Shown here piece by piece: positions 1-5,413 of a stretch of 9,986 bases of DNA (position 1 is its first letter; each line of letters opens with the position of its first letter). The stretch lies in assembly GCA_009843565.1 (NCBI GenBank), contig VYDF01000122.1, forward strand, positions 1 to 9,986, in the 5' to 3' direction. The notes beneath the pieces are model-generated. The model did no database searches. It was not told where the DNA came from and worked only from the letters and a program-made list of their open reading frames with translations. The position numbers were made by a program, and so were the translations under genes. The DNA is from Acidimicrobiia bacterium. GTDB taxonomy: Bacteria; Actinomycetota; Acidimicrobiia; Acidimicrobiales; Bin134.

Positions 1-2
1 GG

Positions 3-161
3 TGGGAGGAGCGGTATGTGTTCCAGGGTGTCCACATGCTCATCGATGGCCAGGCACACGGAACCTGGGGTACCGAAGAGCGGCGCAATCGCCTCGTGTT
101 CATCGGGCGCAATCTCGACCGGGCGTCGCTCGAGGCAAGCTTCCGGTCCTGCCTCGTATGA
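3..161 (+). CDS. C-terminal end of a COG0523/CobW-type metallochaperone GTPase (5' truncated by window edge)
   Basis: The first 52 codons plus TGA are open and enter from outside the window. The peptide begins WEERYVFQGVHML and continues through a TWG..ERRNRLVFIGRNLD stretch to a final helix ending CLV. This matches the end of the CobW C-terminal domain of COG0523 G3E GTPases, whose family hallmark is a strand reading R-x-L-V-F-I-G-R-x-L-D followed by a short helix. Members deliver metals, often zinc under zinc limitation, although some serve cobalamin or nitrile hydratase maturation. The GTPase domain and the CxCC metal motif lie outside the window, so the subtype cannot be fixed. The stop overlaps the next gene's start as ATGA (158-161), so the two are very probably co-translated. 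Confidence 0.85.
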   Translation, partial: WEERYVFQGVHMLIDGQAHGTWGTEERRNRLVFIGRNLDRASLEASFRSCLV

Positions 162-1174
162 CCGACTCGTCGCCCGCCCCGCAATGGCGGGTGGACCTCA
201 AGGACTATGTGAGCGTGCTCGAAGTCTCGCCGCCCCGCCGCCAGGCCGTGGCCGGGTCGTTGGGCGGCGACGTTGTCCTCATCGACACCGCTGACGGATC
301 GGCCGCGGCGTTGGAACGCCATGAAATGGGTGTTCTGAGCGCGGCGTGGTCTTCTGATGGGAGCCGCTTCGCGGTCGGTGGGCAAGACGGGCATGTCCGC
401 ATCTACGACCACACAGGAACCCCTGCGGGGTTCGTCGCTGGGTCTGAGTGGGCGACGGCGCTGGCCTGGTCGCCGGATTCCCCTCTGCTGGCGATCGGCG
501 CCGGCCGTCGCCTGCTCATCGTCGACGAGGACGGTGCGGTTCTCCACGACTTCGACGATCAACCCTCCACGGTCACGGCGGTTGCCTGGTCGCCCGACGG
601 CACGCGTGTCGGTGCGGCGGCGTACGGCGGCGTCGACTGGCACGACGTTGTCGGACCGCGGAGCGGACGTAGCCGGCGCTTCGACTGGAAGGGTTCGCTG
701 CTCGCGCTTGTGCTGTCGCCCGATGGAAAGTGGGCCTGCGCCGGTGCACAGGACTCGACCGTTCATCTATGGAAGCTGTGGAGCGGCCGGGAACTCTCGA
801 TGGATGGCTATCCGTCAAAGATCGAGAGGCTCGCGTTCCGAGACGACAGCCGGTGGCTTGCGGTGGCGTGCCTGGGCGAGCTCACTGTCTGGGACTTCGG
901 CGGCAGTGGACCCGCCGGAACGGCTCCGGCATCCTCATCCGGCCACGACAAGCACATCGAGGGTCTCGCATGGAGCCCGTCGGGCGCGTACATCGCTACG
1001 GGCGGAGGCGACGGCCGCACGATCGTTTGGCCCGCCCCGACCCGCGCCGGCCAAAATCTCTCTCCAGCCACTGCGGTCGAGTCGGATGTCTCGACCAGCC
1101 GGCTTCAGTGGGTCAGCGACGACGACCTTCTGATCGGGCGAGCCGACGGAGGCGTCGTCAAGCTCGCCATCTGA
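158..1174 (+). CDS. WD40 repeat beta-propeller protein
   Basis: A 338-residue protein starting MTDSSPAPQWRVDL. The frame is open further upstream, but that part is the out-of-frame shadow of the preceding GTPase, and ATG 158 overlaps that gene's stop as ATGA. Seven to eight blade repeats are visible, each with a V-x-x-(L/V)-(A/V)-(W/F)-S-P-D-G type strand followed about 15 residues later by G-x-D-G-x-V-x-(I/L)-(W/Y/V). Clear blades begin near VLSAAWSSDG, ALAWSPDS, TAVAWSPDG, LALVLSPDG, ERLAFRDDS and EGLAWSPSG. There is no signal peptide or membrane segment, so it should be a cytosolic scaffold or binding protein. Coupling to a COG0523 GTPase suggests a role in the same metal-delivery process, for example as a target or assembly platform. 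That role is inferred, because the fold alone gives no reaction. It converges on the next gene with a 9-nt gap and no visible terminator. Confidence 0.88.
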   Translation: MTDSSPAPQWRVDLKDYVSVLEVSPPRRQAVAGSLGGDVVLIDTADGSAAALERHEMGVLSAAWSSDGSRFAVGGQDGHVRIYDHTGTPAGFVAGSEWATALAWSPDSPLLAIGAGRRLLIVDEDGAVLHDFDDQPSTVTAVAWSPDGTRVGAAAYGGVDWHDVVGPRSGRSRRFDWKGSLLALVLSPDGKWACAGAQDSTVHLWKLWSGRELSMDGYPSKIERLAFRDDSRWLAVACLGELTVWDFGGSGPAGTAPASSSGHDKHIEGLAWSPSGAYIATGGGDGRTIVWPAPTRAGQNLSPATAVESDVSTSRLQWVSDDDLLIGRADGGVVKLAI

Positions 1175-1183
1175 CCCTGCCGG

Positions 1184-1657
1184 TCACGGCGAGTACGGCA
1201 GCGACGAATGATGCAGCACGATGCGCAACACACCGCTGGCGTCCTTCTTGTAGCCGAAGCTCTTGTCCACCTTGGTGACCTGGCTGTCCTTGTCGGTCAT
1301 CGTCACCCATCCCATCCACATGGCGACGTCGCCGTCGACGAAGCTTGCCGCGGTCTCTGATTGCACATCTCGCCATCCCTTGAGGCCGAACCCGCCGTCG
1401 AGGGGATACTCCGGGTCGTGGCCGACGAAGTAGGAAAGCGCTCCCCGTTTGGTGGGCCGGAACGTCTGCTCGCCGCTCGCCATGGTGGGCTTGAACAGCA
1501 CCGGCCCCAAGTCGTACCCGTAGATCTCATCTAGAACGCGCGAGGCCACCGCACGAGCACCGCCGATCCCGTCTGCTTCATAGGCCTTCGAGATCGCCAG
1601 CAGACCAAACCCCCAAGCACTTCGGGCCGCCGCCAACTCGGATTCGGTTATTGGCAC
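1184..1657 (-). CDS. Iota-class carbonic anhydrase-like protein (COG4337 type), copy 1
   Basis: A 157-residue protein with an NTF2/SnoaL-like (CaMKII association-domain type) fold signature. Landmarks are YGYDLGPVLFKPT at 46-58, YFVG at 76-79, the GF..KGW stretch at 89-95 and a C-terminal HHSSLPY at 149-155. This pattern matches the COG4337 family, in which diatom LCIP63 and bacterial and cyanobacterial homologues were shown to be iota-carbonic anhydrases (CO2 to bicarbonate), some of them metal-free. From memory, the Anabaena enzyme uses Thr106, Tyr124 and Ser199. Thr58, Tyr76 and Ser151 here have exactly that spacing. No signal peptide is seen, so it is probably cytosolic. The start is GTG at 1657, with an AAAGAAG element 6 nt upstream. 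The codon aligned with copy 2's ATG is AAG here, and an in-frame stop lies just before it. Databases often label such proteins 'phosphoribosyl-AMP cyclohydrolase', which the sequence does not support. Confidence 0.78.
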   Translation of the reverse strand: MPITESELAAARSAWGFGLLAISKAYEADGIGGARAVASRVLDEIYGYDLGPVLFKPTMASGEQTFRPTKRGALSYFVGHDPEYPLDGGFGLKGWRDVQSETAASFVDGDVAMWMGWVTMTDKDSQVTKVDKSFGYKKDASGVLRIVLHHSSLPYSP

Positions 1658-1710
1658 GGCACACTTCTTTGCTCATCGTCGGTTACGTCCATTCCGACGA
1701 GCCTACCCAG
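1193..1710. repeat. Long direct repeat, copy 1 (carbonic anhydrase gene plus promoter)
   Basis: This segment aligns without gaps to 8677-9194 at a constant offset of 7484, in the same orientation. Homology starts abruptly inside the codons for the last residues of the gene, and the two stop codons differ (TGA against TAG). It runs through the gene and about 50 bases of upstream DNA, including the -10 element. Positions 1209-1360 are identical to 8693-8844 over 152 nt. A further identical run of about 50 nt follows position 1367. Mismatches then become frequent toward the gene start. No terminal inverted repeats or target-site duplications are seen, so it is a duplicated gene and not an insertion sequence. 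Confidence 0.9.
1700..1705 (-). promoter_or_regulatory. Candidate -10 element of carbonic anhydrase copy 1
   Basis: On the minus strand this reads TAGGCT, a TANNNT -10 hexamer about 42 nt upstream of GTG 1657. The same position in copy 2 (9184-9189) reads TAGCCT, so the element survives in a stretch where the two copies have otherwise drifted. No convincing -35 was found. A short inverted repeat, CGTCGG...CCGACG, lies at 1678-1700 between this element and the gene, but it is only partly kept in copy 2. Confidence 0.35.
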
Positions 1711-1751
1711 ACCTCAAGCTGGCATTCCGGCGTCGTAACCCTCTATGAGGC

Positions 1752-2336
1752 CTACCGCCGGACGCTCTCCTTTGCGGCTGAGGCTGGCCGGAAGGCCACT
1801 ATGTGCTCGGCTTCAGTCGAGAGGTAGGGGCCGTCGATGAGGTCGACGCAGTAGGGGACCGCGGCGAAGACGGCATCGAGGCATTCTGAGATCGCCTTGG
1901 GCTGGCCCGGGAGGTTGATGACCAGCGCGCCATCGCAAATGCCCGCGGTCTGGCGGGACAGGATCGCAGTTGGAACTGCCTTAAGCGATGCCGTGCGCAT
2001 AGCCTCTCCAAAGCCTGGCAACATCTTGGAACAGACTGCTTCGGTGGCCTCAGGAGTGACGTCCCGAAGGGCTGGGCCGGTACCGCCAGTGGTGAGGACG
2101 AGGCAGCATCCCGCTCCTGCAAGCGCCCGGATAGCTTCCTCCACTTGGTGCTGCTCGTCGGGGACAATGTCGGTCAGGGCCGACCACTCCGAGGCCAAGA
2201 CACGATCGAGGTACTGGCGAATCGCAGGTCCACCACGGTCCTCATATTCGCCCCGGCTTGCTCTGTCGGAGACAGTCAGGATCCCTACAAGGGCGAGCCC
2301 CGACGGGTTGGGTGGTCCCTCGGAGGTGCTGGTCAC
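1752..2336 (-). CDS. mog: Molybdopterin adenylyltransferase (MogA/MoaB-type)
   Basis: A 194-residue protein of the MoCF_biosynth family, near the usual length for MogA. Motifs are TVSDRAS (21-27), the nucleotide/molybdopterin-binding TTGGTGPALRDVTPEAT (82-98), GFGEAMR (108-114), LSRQTAG (126-132) and NLPGQPKAI (141-149). The enzyme adenylates molybdopterin before metal insertion in molybdenum-cofactor synthesis, in the cytosol. The start is GTG 2336: the conserved core begins at about residue 15, and a TAGAGT hexamer ends 6 nt before the GTG, suggesting a leaderless transcript. It is divergent from the metal-chelate importer and shares its control region, so a Fur-type regulator may act on cofactor synthesis too. 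A molybdopterin oxidoreductase at the far end of the window is a possible client. MoaB-type proteins have the same fold and cannot be fully excluded. Confidence 0.92.
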   Translation of the reverse strand: MTSTSEGPPNPSGLALVGILTVSDRASRGEYEDRGGPAIRQYLDRVLASEWSALTDIVPDEQHQVEEAIRALAGAGCCLVLTTGGTGPALRDVTPEATEAVCSKMLPGFGEAMRTASLKAVPTAILSRQTAGICDGALVINLPGQPKAISECLDAVFAAVPYCVDLIDGPYLSTEAEHIVAFRPASAAKESVRR

Positions 2337-2342
2337 TGCGAC

Positions 2343-2348
2343 ACTCTA
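2343..2348 (-). promoter_or_regulatory. Candidate -10 of mog (leaderless)
   Basis: The minus strand reads TAGAGT, followed by 6 nt and then the GTG start at 2336. TANNNT at this distance is typical of leaderless actinobacterial mRNAs. A TTGTCA-like -35 sits about 15 nt further upstream, inside the Fur-box palindrome at 2359-2377. Occupancy of that operator would therefore be expected to block this promoter. Confidence 0.4.
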
Positions 2349-2358
2349 ACCCTCAAAT

Positions 2359-2377
2359 GGGAATGACAATCATTCCT
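2359..2377. promoter_or_regulatory. Fur-box-like operator between mog and the importer operon
   Basis: A perfect 7-bp inverted repeat, GGAATGA-CAA-TCATTCC, lies at 2360-2376. Against the classical 19-bp Fur box (GATAATGATAATCATTATC), 13 of 19 positions match, and the central AATGAyAATCATT core differs at only one base. Zur boxes look similar, so the metal (Fe or Zn) cannot be fixed from the site alone. It sits upstream of both divergent genes and overlaps the predicted mog -35. The Fur-family protein encoded at 5839-6282 is the natural candidate to bind it. Confidence 0.65.
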
Positions 2378-2390
2378 GCCATGATTTGAA

Positions 2391-2413
2391 TTAGGAATCG
2401 TTCCTATTCCTAA
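2391..2413. promoter_or_regulatory. Nested palindrome, possible second metalloregulator operator (DtxR/IdeR-like half-sites)
   Basis: Outer arms TTAGGAAT (2391-2398) and ATTCCTAA (2406-2413) are perfect inverted repeats around a 7-nt centre. An inner perfect repeat TAGGAA-TCG-TTCCTA occupies 2392-2406. The ends TTAGG and CCTAA match the ends of the IdeR/DtxR box, but the spacing is 4 nt longer than in the 19-bp consensus. The AGGAAT half-site also resembles the GGAAT arms of the neighbouring Fur-like box. The element overlaps the predicted -10 of the importer operon (2411-2416), a repressing position. Confidence 0.5.
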
Positions 2414-2416
2414 ACT
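2411..2416 (+). promoter_or_regulatory. Candidate -10 of the metal-chelate importer operon
   Basis: TAAACT fits TANNNT and is followed by exactly 7 nt before GTG 2424. That would place transcription initiation at this start codon, giving a leaderless mRNA. A TTGAAT at 2386-2391 could be a weak -35, with 19-nt spacing. The hexamer overlaps the right arm of the palindrome at 2391-2413. Confidence 0.4.
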
Positions 2417-2423
2417 GATCTTC

Positions 2424-2459
2424 GTGATGAGGCCCAAGTCGGGGGCGCCGAGCCTGTGA
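2424..2459 (+). CDS. Putative leaderless 11-codon leader ORF coupled to the permease gene
   Basis: GTG 2424 is followed by ATG and an open frame of 11 codons (peptide MMRPKSGAPSL if the GTG initiates), ending in TGA 2457-2459. That stop overlaps the permease start as GTGA (2456-2459). The TAAACT hexamer 7 nt upstream suggests that transcription starts at this GTG. Translating it would bring ribosomes to the permease GTG, which has only a weak GGGGG element about 10 nt upstream. The peptide has no recognisable function, and a chance ORF is possible. Confidence 0.3.
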   Translation: MMRPKSGAPSL

Positions 2460-3544
2460 GCGCCCAACTCGAGTCCGCTACGGCAGACCCAACCCAAACG
2501 AAGCCCAACGCCAATTGGTCGTGGAGTCGCCGCTCCACTCTCTTGGCCCTCGCTCTCATTTCTGCCGTGTCGGTGGTTGTCGTCATCGGACTCGGTCCGG
2601 TGGGGGTAGCACCTTCGACAGTTCTGCGGATCATCGGGCACCACACGATCGGCGTGCCCGGGGTCGAGAACTGGGCGAGAACCGATGACGCAATCATCTG
2701 GGAAGTACGTCTGCCACGGGTGCTGCTTGGAGCGATCGTGGGCTCAACCCTCGGGGTCGTGGGAGTTACCCTCCAAGCCCTCGTTCGCAATCCGCTGGCC
2801 GAGCCGTACATCCTAGGCGTGAGTTCAGGGGCATCCACTGGTGCAGCCGCGGCGATCCTGTTCGGAATTGGCTCCGGGCTAGGCGCAGAGTCGGTGTCGA
2901 TCATGGCATTCCTGGGTGCCCTTGGGGCCCTTGCCCTGGTGCTGGCGCTGGCCCGATCAACCGGTCGGATCACGCCCTCGCGGATGATCGTGGCAGGAGT
3001 GGCGGTCGGCTACCTGCTGAGCGCCACCACCAGCATGCTGATCCTTTTCGCCGATAGCTCCGAAGGGGCCCGAGCGGTGATGTTCTGGCTTCTCGGGTCG
3101 CTCGCTAATGCCGACTGGTCAACGCTGCCTCTTGGCTACCTCAGCATGGGCGCGGGAATGGTGGTCGTGTTTTGGTGGCGACGCCGCCTCGACCTGCTGG
3201 CCCTCGGCGACGAGACCGCAATGGCGAGCGGCGTCGATCCCGGGCGCACCCGATTGGTTCTCGTGGTCGTGGTGGCGCTGTGCGTCGGATTCGCCGTCTC
3301 ACTTTCCGGCGGGATCGGATTCGTAGGGCTCGCCGCCCCCCACATCGCACGACGAATCACCGGTCCAATCCACCGCCATCTTCTCCCAGCGTCCGCCGCT
3401 CTCGGTGCCCTCGTCCTCGTTTGGGCCGACGTCGCGGCCCGCATGGCGTTGCAGCCTCGCGAACTGCCCATTGGCGTCGTCACCGGGGTGCTCGGGGCAC
3501 CAGTCCTCGTTGCACTCGTAAGAAAGCTCCCCCATAACACCTGA
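2456..3544 (+). CDS. FecCD-family ABC transporter permease (iron-siderophore/cobalamin type)
   Basis: A 362-residue, strongly hydrophobic protein with about ten predicted membrane segments after a roughly 25-residue hydrophilic N-terminus. It carries the FecCD/BtuC signatures WEVRLPRVLLGAIVGSTLG near the second membrane segment and the LVRNPLAEPYILGVSSGAS loop. Toward the C-terminus it has the GGIGFVGLAAPHIARRITG coupling helix that contacts the ATPase, and a final RELPIGVVTGVLGAPVL. The length is normal for the family, and a homodimer would form the channel, since no second permease gene is present. GTG 2456 overlaps the stop of a tiny upstream ORF. It is first of four genes with the binding protein, ATPase and (2Fe-2S) protein. 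Substrate inferred from context: Fe(III)-siderophore, haem or cobalamin. Molybdate/tungstate importers of this family (MolBC) also exist, and mog is adjacent. Confidence 0.93.
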   Translation: MSAQLESATADPTQTKPNANWSWSRRSTLLALALISAVSVVVVIGLGPVGVAPSTVLRIIGHHTIGVPGVENWARTDDAIIWEVRLPRVLLGAIVGSTLGVVGVTLQALVRNPLAEPYILGVSSGASTGAAAAILFGIGSGLGAESVSIMAFLGALGALALVLALARSTGRITPSRMIVAGVAVGYLLSATTSMLILFADSSEGARAVMFWLLGSLANADWSTLPLGYLSMGAGMVVVFWWRRRLDLLALGDETAMASGVDPGRTRLVLVVVVALCVGFAVSLSGGIGFVGLAAPHIARRITGPIHRHLLPASAALGALVLVWADVAARMALQPRELPIGVVTGVLGAPVLVALVRKLPHNT

Positions 3545-3556
3545 GCGCTCGCGCTC
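3543..3556 (+). other. Small hairpin between permease and binding-protein genes
   Basis: GAGCG-CTCG-CGCTC forms a 5-bp GC-rich stem with a 4-nt loop straddling the permease stop. It is directly followed by the Shine-Dalgarno GAAAGGA (3561-3567), 5 nt before ATG 3573. Such a stem could protect the 5' end of a processed mRNA and help raise lipoprotein synthesis over the permease. It has no T tract, so it is not a standard terminator. Confidence 0.25.
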
Positions 3557-3572
3557 TTGAGAAAGGAACCCC

Positions 3573-4628
3573 ATGAAACTGTCACTGTTCAAGCTGCGAG
3601 CGGTCTTGCTGCTTCTCGTTATAGGCCTCGTGGCCTCGGCGTGCGGAAACGACGACGACTCATCCACTTCCGCTCCAGAAGAGGCGGTTGACGAGGCGGC
3701 CGCGGCCGAGCCAGCCGAGAGCGACCAGACGCCAGCTGAAGACGACGGATTCCCGCTGACCTTCACCAACTGCGACAGAGAGTTCACCCTCGACTCCCCT
3801 CCTGAGCGAGTGCTGTTGATGGAGGCCGCTGCGCCCTCACTGCTATTCGCGGCCGGTGCCATGGACCGTGTAATCGCCCGCATCGAGGACTTTCCCGAGG
3901 AGTACTACACCCCCGACCAGATGGCCGTCCTCGATGCCATCCCGGCATTGCAGGCCGAGGCGACCCCGACCGGCGGCGTCGAAATTTCGCTCGAGGTGAT
4001 CATTGACTACGAGCCCGACATGGTCCTCGGCTACGACACCGCAACGATCGCCCACGATGCACTCGCCGACGTCGGCATCCAGCTCTATGTGATGCCCCCG
4101 TTCTGCGACAACCCGCCGACACCATCGTTTGAGAGCATCCTGGACGAGGTCCGCTTCTACGGGAAGCTCTTCGGCACGACTGAGGTAGCCGACGCGAGCG
4201 CCGCCGAGTTGGAGGCTGCGGTGGCCTCAGCATCCGATGCGCCAATTGCCGAGGGCAAGACATCCGCAGCGCTGTATGTCACCTCCGACGGCAGCACTCT
4301 CTACGCCTACTCGTCGCTCGGCATGGTGCATCCGTTGATGGAAGCCCTCGGCATGACCAACGTCTTCGCTGAACTCAGCGAGCGAGTGCCGGAGATCTCG
4401 GTTGAAGAAATCATCGGACGCGATCCAGAGATCCTGGTGCTGCTCTACGACGACACCGGTCTCACCCCCGAACAGATCAGCGCGTTTGTTACCGAACGAC
4501 CAGGTGCCAGCAGCATCACCGCTGTGGCCGAGGGCGCGGTTTATCCGCTCCTGTTCAACTATGCCGAGCCGCCTACCCCCCTCGTAGTGGAGGGACTGGC
4601 AGTGCTCAGCGCTCAGATCGCCGAATAG
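3573..4628 (+). CDS. Metal-chelate ABC transporter substrate-binding lipoprotein (BtuF/FepB type)
   Basis: A 351-residue protein with a lipoprotein signal: a KLSLFKLR basic start, a hydrophobic core and the lipobox VASAC, with the lipidated Cys at 24. An Asp/Glu/Ala-rich linker (about 25-60) tethers it to the membrane. The body is a type III (TroA/BtuF-like) binding fold starting FTNCDREFTLDSPPERVLLME. It has a lobe-1 motif GVEISLEVIIDYEPDMVLGY, then an interdomain helix, and a second lobe with ISVEEIIGRDPEILVLL and GAVYPLLF. The 'NCxRE...PPERVL' entry is typical of actinobacterial siderophore or haem binders. The start is ATG 3573 with a good GAAAGGA ribosome site. It lies 28 nt after the permease and 7 nt before the ATPase. 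The ligand cannot be read from the sequence. Confidence 0.92.
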   Translation: MKLSLFKLRAVLLLLVIGLVASACGNDDDSSTSAPEEAVDEAAAAEPAESDQTPAEDDGFPLTFTNCDREFTLDSPPERVLLMEAAAPSLLFAAGAMDRVIARIEDFPEEYYTPDQMAVLDAIPALQAEATPTGGVEISLEVIIDYEPDMVLGYDTATIAHDALADVGIQLYVMPPFCDNPPTPSFESILDEVRFYGKLFGTTEVADASAAELEAAVASASDAPIAEGKTSAALYVTSDGSTLYAYSSLGMVHPLMEALGMTNVFAELSERVPEISVEEIIGRDPEILVLLYDDTGLTPEQISAFVTERPGASSITAVAEGAVYPLLFNYAEPPTPLVVEGLAVLSAQIAE

Positions 4629-4635
4629 CTGACCC

Positions 4636-5400
4636 ATGCTTGCGGCCACCGGCATCGACCTGCGGCTCGGTGCAGTCGATGTCTTATCCGGGGCGCAGCT
4701 CTGCACACGCCCCGGACAGGTGGTGGGCCTCATCGGACCCAACGGCAGCGGCAAGTCATCGCTGCTGCGCTGCCTGTATGGGATGCTGCGTCCAAATAGA
4801 GGCGCTGTACTCATCGGCGATCAGCCGATCGAATCGTTGTCGCAACGCTCGATCGCACGTGCGGTCGCGGTTGTGACCCAAGACGCATCCGCCGACGGGA
4901 TCGGCATCACGGTCGGCGAATTCGTGCTGCTGGGACGCCACGTGCATCGTGGCGACCATCAGAGCTTCACCGACGAGGATCGCGGTGTCGCGCTCGACGC
5001 GCTCGAACTGGTGGACCTGTCGGGCTTTGCCCAGCGCAACCTCCATGAGCTGTCCGGCGGGGAACGCCAACGGGTGATGATCGCCCGATGCATCGCCCAA
5101 CAGAGTCCCGTGATGCTGCTCGACGAGCCCACCAACCATCTCGATGTCCGCTACCAGCACGAAATACTCACGCTGGTGCGGAGCCTCGAAATGGACACCA
5201 TCGTGGTGCTCCACGACCTCAACCTGGCCAGCCGCTACTGCGACCATCTCGCCCTCCTCGACCAAGGCAGGGTCGTGTACCAGGGTCTGCCCGAAGACGT
5301 CCTGCAAGGCGATGTGCTCGAACCCGTCTACGGCATAGAGGTGCGCCGACTCGTTGATGGGGAACACACCTACCTCGCGTTTGGTCCCCACGCACTGTGA
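4636..5400 (+). CDS. FecE/BtuD/FepC-type ABC transporter ATP-binding protein
   Basis: A 254-residue nucleotide-binding subunit powering the importer. It has Walker A GPNGSGKS (34-41), Q-loop Gln82 (VVTQDAS), signature LSGGE (139-143), Walker B VMLLDE (159-164) with TNHLD D-loop, and the switch His193 in VLHDLNLA. The 'TNHLD...HDLN' combination is usual for the iron-siderophore/cobalamin subfamily. It starts at ATG 4636, 7 nt after the binding-protein stop with no clear Shine-Dalgarno, so translational coupling is likely. All catalytic residues are present and the length is normal. The C-terminal QGDVLEPVYGIEVRRL tail is typical of FepC/HmuV-like proteins. Confidence 0.95.
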   Translation: MLAATGIDLRLGAVDVLSGAQLCTRPGQVVGLIGPNGSGKSSLLRCLYGMLRPNRGAVLIGDQPIESLSQRSIARAVAVVTQDASADGIGITVGEFVLLGRHVHRGDHQSFTDEDRGVALDALELVDLSGFAQRNLHELSGGERQRVMIARCIAQQSPVMLLDEPTNHLDVRYQHEILTLVRSLEMDTIVVLHDLNLASRYCDHLALLDQGRVVYQGLPEDVLQGDVLEPVYGIEVRRLVDGEHTYLAFGPHAL

Positions 5401-5413
5401 TCGGTACCCAGCA

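Noticed and set aside
357..1133. Alternative open frame inside the WD40 gene
   Set aside because: Arg/Ser-rich shadow of the repeat protein; the WD40 blades are unmistakable in the other frame.
1184..1657. Phosphoribosyl-AMP cyclohydrolase (HisI), a label used for similar proteins in databases
   Set aside because: No HisI cysteine/histidine zinc-site motifs are present; the FKPT...HHSS pattern belongs to the NTF2-like COG4337 family.
2337..2455. Cobalamin or other riboswitch upstream of the FecCD permease
   Set aside because: The gap is only 119 nt, is filled by two palindromes and promoter elements, and lacks a B12-box-like motif. The predicted transcript has almost no untranslated leader.
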